Shown here: piece by piece, positions 63,526 through 64,000 of the stretch
How the letters are laid out: the number at the start of each line of letters is the position of its first letter
How positions within the stretch are numbered: position 1 is the stretch's first letter
Source: Bradyrhizobium sp. RP6
Lineage (GTDB): Bacteria > Pseudomonadota > Alphaproteobacteria > Rhizobiales > Xanthobacteraceae
Direction: 5' to 3'
DNA: 64,000 bases
Assembly: GCF_003837805.1 (NCBI RefSeq)
Contig: NZ_RQIT01000022.1
Coordinates: forward strand, 1-64,000
Made by a program: the position numbers and the translations under genes
The notes under the pieces: model-generated
What the model saw: the letters and a program-made list of their open reading frames with translations, nothing else
What the model was told of the DNA's origin: nothing
Databases searched by the model: none

Positions 63526-64000
63526 TGGCCGCGAACGCGTTTGCCCTGCACGAGCCGCTCTGCGAACGCGACGGCGCGCGCTGGGGTGTCTCGGCGGCCG
63601 TGATCGTGGTGTTGCATGTGGCTGCCGCGCTGCTTGCGACGAGCTGGCTCAGGTCGCAGCCCGAACAGGGCGTCAGCCTGCCGGCGATCTTGATCGACAT
63701 GGCCCCGGTGACCTCGGCGCCGCAGCCGACGCAGGACGACGTCGCCCCAGGACCGGTGATGCAAGAGGCCGACGCCTCGCCGCCGGAACCCGTACAGCAG
63801 CAGGCCGTCGACGACACCGTCGCGCCGACGCCGCCGCAGGAGAAGCCGGACGTCGTCGCGCCACCGGAGCAGAAGCTGGAGCCGACGCCGGCCAAGCCCG
63901 AGCCGGCGAAGATGGTGCCGGTCGAAAGGCCCGCCCCAGTGAAGCCGAAGGCGGTTCGCCGCGAGGCGAAGAGGCCGTCGGAAGCGACGCCCGCCCCCCG
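63525..64000 (+). CDS. tonB: TonB (3' end off the window)
   Basis: The first 158 codons are visible. A single membrane helix (WGVSAAVIVVLHVAAALLAT) with the conserved His used for energy coupling (VLHVAAA) is followed by a Pro/Glu/Lys/Ala-rich periplasmic spacer (PEPVQQQAVDDTVAPTPPQE, KPEPAKMVPVERPAPVKPKA). The receptor-binding C-terminal domain lies outside the window. It should contact the TonB box of HmuR. Confidence 0.92.
   Translation, partial: MAANAFALHEPLCERDGARWGVSAAVIVVLHVAAALLATSWLRSQPEQGVSLPAILIDMAPVTSAPQPTQDDVAPGPVMQEADASPPEPVQQQAVDDTVAPTPPQEKPDVVAPPEQKLEPTPAKPEPAKMVPVERPAPVKPKAVRREAKRPSEATPAP

Overview
The window looks like a chromosomal segment of a Bradyrhizobium species, close to the B. 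japonicum/diazoefficiens group. The evidence is the high GC content, alphaproteobacterial families (GapR-like DUF2312, DUF1036, DUF1244, aa3-type oxidase subunit IV, three-gene pnt operon), and two loci arranged as known from B. japonicum: nirK-nirV beside hemN, nnrR and nnrS, and hmuVUT/hmuP beside hmuR-hmuQ-hutX-exbBD-tonB. No rRNA, tRNA, CRISPR array, insertion sequence or phage gene was seen. The identification rests on recognising gene families and gene order, not on a database search.

Layout. 0-12 kb: small conserved alphaproteobacterial genes, a class III adenylate cyclase with TPR repeats, two cell-wall proteins (DUF882 and an L,D-transpeptidase), an NtrC-type regulator, an M3 peptidase, and an AbrB/MazE-Doc toxin-antitoxin pair behind a perfect 18-bp palindrome. 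12-26 kb: cytochrome oxidase subunit IV, pntAA-pntAB-pntB transhydrogenase, an alpha/beta hydrolase overlapping a Na+/H+ antiporter, a ChaA-type Ca2+/H+ exchanger, a cupin, rpsU, aqpZ, purEK, a diguanylate cyclase, and small ORFs of which one is frameshifted. 26-45 kb: an FAD oxidoreductase, a PAS-GGDEF-EAL gene broken by one in-frame TGA, a divergent glpD, a polyamine-type ABC set (no binding protein), a sugar-type ABC set (no ATPase), an AsmA protein, scoAB, and an iron(III) ABC binding protein and permease behind an Irr-like ICE motif.

45-52 kb is a denitrification and low-oxygen island: nirV, nirK, a small membrane protein, hemN, a DUF1858 protein, nnrR and nnrS. Four 14-bp FixK2/NnrR-type palindromes lie in front of these genes. 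Together they suggest one NO/oxygen-responsive regulon covering nitrite reduction, heme synthesis without oxygen, and NO handling. Two small genes of unknown function appear to be included.

52-64 kb: an AraC regulator, a FixJ-like regulator whose phosphoacceptor Asp is Glu, a DUF4139 (MuiA-like) envelope protein, then a complete heme-uptake locus: outer-membrane receptor HmuR energised by TonB-ExbBD, periplasmic HmuT, inner-membrane HmuUV, the HmuP activator, the HmuQ heme monooxygenase and a HutX-type heme carrier. tonB runs off the right edge, and a DUF1036 gene runs off the left edge.

The intergenic regions carry two families of palindromic repeats.
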